Made by a program: the position numbers and the translations under genes. From contig NZ_JOFT01000023.1 of assembly GCF_000725805.1 (NCBI RefSeq), forward strand, positions 1 through 64,000: a DNA stretch of 64,000 nt, in the 5' to 3' direction. Every line of letters starts with the position of its first letter. Within the stretch, counting starts at the first letter, position 1. Under the pieces are notes generated by a model that saw only the letters and a program-made list of their open reading frames with translations, did not search any database and was not told the origin of the DNA. The stretch is from Streptomyces xanthophaeus. Lineage in GTDB: Bacteria > Actinomycetota > Actinomycetes > Streptomycetales > Streptomycetaceae. Positions 63,007 through 64,000 of this stretch are shown one piece after another.

Positions 63007-64000
63007 GTGACCGGCCGAAGAGCAGACACCCTGACCGAACGCCCCTCGCTGGGGCGGAACAAGGACTTCAACGTCTTCTGGCTCGGGCAGGCCCTGTCCG
63101 TCCTCGGCGGCTCCGTCTCACTGCTCGCCCTGCCCCTGCTGGTCCTGCACGCCACCGGCTCGCTCGTCCAACTGGGCCTCGTCACCGTCGTCTCCGGCGC
63201 CACGGGCATCGTCACCGGGGTGTTCGCCGGGTACGTGGTCGACCGGGTGGACCGCCGCCGACTCATGATCGTCTGCGATCTGGCGCGCGGACTGCTCCTC
63301 GGCTCGGTGCCGCTGCTCTGGCTGGCCGGGTCGGGGATCTGGCCGCTGTACGTACTGACCGCTCTGGTCACCGTGCTGAAGACGCTCTTCGACGTGGCGT
63401 ACGTGACGGCGGTACCCAACCTGGTGCGCCCGCAGGACCTCACCGCCGCCAACGGCCGGCTGATGAGCACCTTCGCCTTCGGGACCCTCCTCGGCCCGGT
63501 GGCGGCGGGCCTCCTCACGGCCGCCGTGGGAGCGCAATGGGCCCTGGCCGCGGACGGGGCGACCTTCCTCGTCTCCGCCGCCAGCCTGGCCTGGGTGCGG
63601 TTCGGCCGCCCGCCGGAGGGCGGGCCGAAGGAGGTGGCGCGGGCACAGGGCCGGCAGGGGCTCTTCCAGGAAGTGTTCCTCGTCGGCTTCCGCTTCCTGT
63701 GGACCCACCCCCTGCTGCGCCCCCTGACGGTGCTGCTGACCCTGCTGACCTTCCTCACCATGGGCGCCACCGACCTGCTGATCTACCGGGTCCAGAACGA
63801 CCTCGGCCGGGACGCGCAGACCCTGGGCTACGTGGTGGCGGCGGGCGGGGCCGGCTCCCTCCTCGCGGCCTTCTCGGCCGGGAGGCTGCGCCGGGCCCTG
63901 GGCTTCGGCACCTGCTGGCTGGCCTCGGTCGCCATGATCGGCGTGGCGGTGGCGGGCACCGGCGTGAGCCGCAGCGTGCCGCTGATCGCCGTACTGTCCG
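63007..64000 (+). CDS. MFS exporter (EntS/MFS_3-like), partial at window end
   Basis: The frame is open from GTG 63007 to the end of the window (331 residues). It starts GRNKDFNVFWLGQALSVLGGSVSLLALPLLVLHATGS, typical of the enterobactin-exporter-like MFS group, with the loop GYVVDRVDRRRLM after the second helix. TACCGT is 6 bases before the GTG, again a leaderless arrangement. The substrate is unknown. Confidence 0.88.
   Translation, partial: MTGRRADTLTERPSLGRNKDFNVFWLGQALSVLGGSVSLLALPLLVLHATGSLVQLGLVTVVSGATGIVTGVFAGYVVDRVDRRRLMIVCDLARGLLLGSVPLLWLAGSGIWPLYVLTALVTVLKTLFDVAYVTAVPNLVRPQDLTAANGRLMSTFAFGTLLGPVAAGLLTAAVGAQWALAADGATFLVSAASLAWVRFGRPPEGGPKEVARAQGRQGLFQEVFLVGFRFLWTHPLLRPLTVLLTLLTFLTMGATDLLIYRVQNDLGRDAQTLGYVVAAGGAGSLLAAFSAGRLRRALGFGTCWLASVAMIGVAVAGTGVSRSVPLIAVLS

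Overview
The window is about 72% GC, and its genes show strong third-position G/C, frequent GTG starts, ATGA/GTGA stop-start overlaps and families typical of Actinobacteria (class II DAHP synthase, STAS/HATPase regulators, UvrA-like resistance ATPase, MFS and TetR genes, LacI-type sugar uptake). It is almost certainly a chromosomal segment of a Streptomyces or close relative. The species cannot be named from the sequence.

Layout. 1-4705: the right edge of a modular type I polyketide cluster: the last ACP and thioesterase of a PKS, then a P450, an SGNH hydrolase and an efflux pump. 4852-16445: ordinary chromosomal genes (phospholipase D-like, Tat-exported amidase, STAS protein, HATPase protein, RibD-type reductase, enoyl-CoA hydratase-like hydrolase, a VOC + UvrA-like resistance pair under a divergent TetR gene, a second P450, a membrane-anchored esterase) plus a 168-bp palindromic mobile-element relic. 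16617-20778: two paralogous pairs of an ECF-like sigma factor and an SRPBCC-domain protein on either side of a type B carboxylesterase.

20986-42399: a dense biosynthetic cluster and the most interesting part of the window. It has four adenylate-forming (ANL) enzymes, a PPTase, a class II DAHP synthase, an epoxide-hydrolase-like protein, two free-standing ACPs, a transglutaminase-fold protein, an R2-like diiron oxygenase, a hotdog thioesterase, an acyl-CoA dehydrogenase, a fused anthranilate synthase and an ABC1/UbiB kinase. It also has an adjacent pair resembling CreE and CreD, the aspartate-to-nitrosuccinate and nitrosuccinate-lyase enzymes that supply nitrite for N-N bond or diazo formation. 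There is no ketosynthase and no NRPS condensation domain. The working reading is that nitrite from aspartate and anthranilate (or a related aminobenzoate) from chorismate meet ACP-bound acyl chemistry, with one or more ANL enzymes as a possible CreM-type diazotase. The product is unknown to me.

42403-48628: a sulfite-oxidase-like molybdoenzyme, a small Cys-containing protein, and secreted GH89 and GH27 glycosidases, each closed by a hairpin. 48858-52544: TetR, PLP dehydratase, universal stress protein, a small membrane protein and an unknown protein whose start codon abuts a complete 76-nt tRNA-like cloverleaf with anticodon CCA and non-canonical D and T loops. 52724-59232: a carbohydrate ABC importer (binding lipoprotein and two permeases) with a GH38 alpha-mannosidase, preceded by two LacI-type operator-like sites 105 bp apart. 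59207-64000: an unknown protein, a collapsed alpha/beta-hydrolase remnant, 2,4-dienoyl-CoA reductase, a PaaI-type thioesterase whose promoter appears to lie inside the preceding terminator hairpin, and the start of an MFS exporter cut by the window end.
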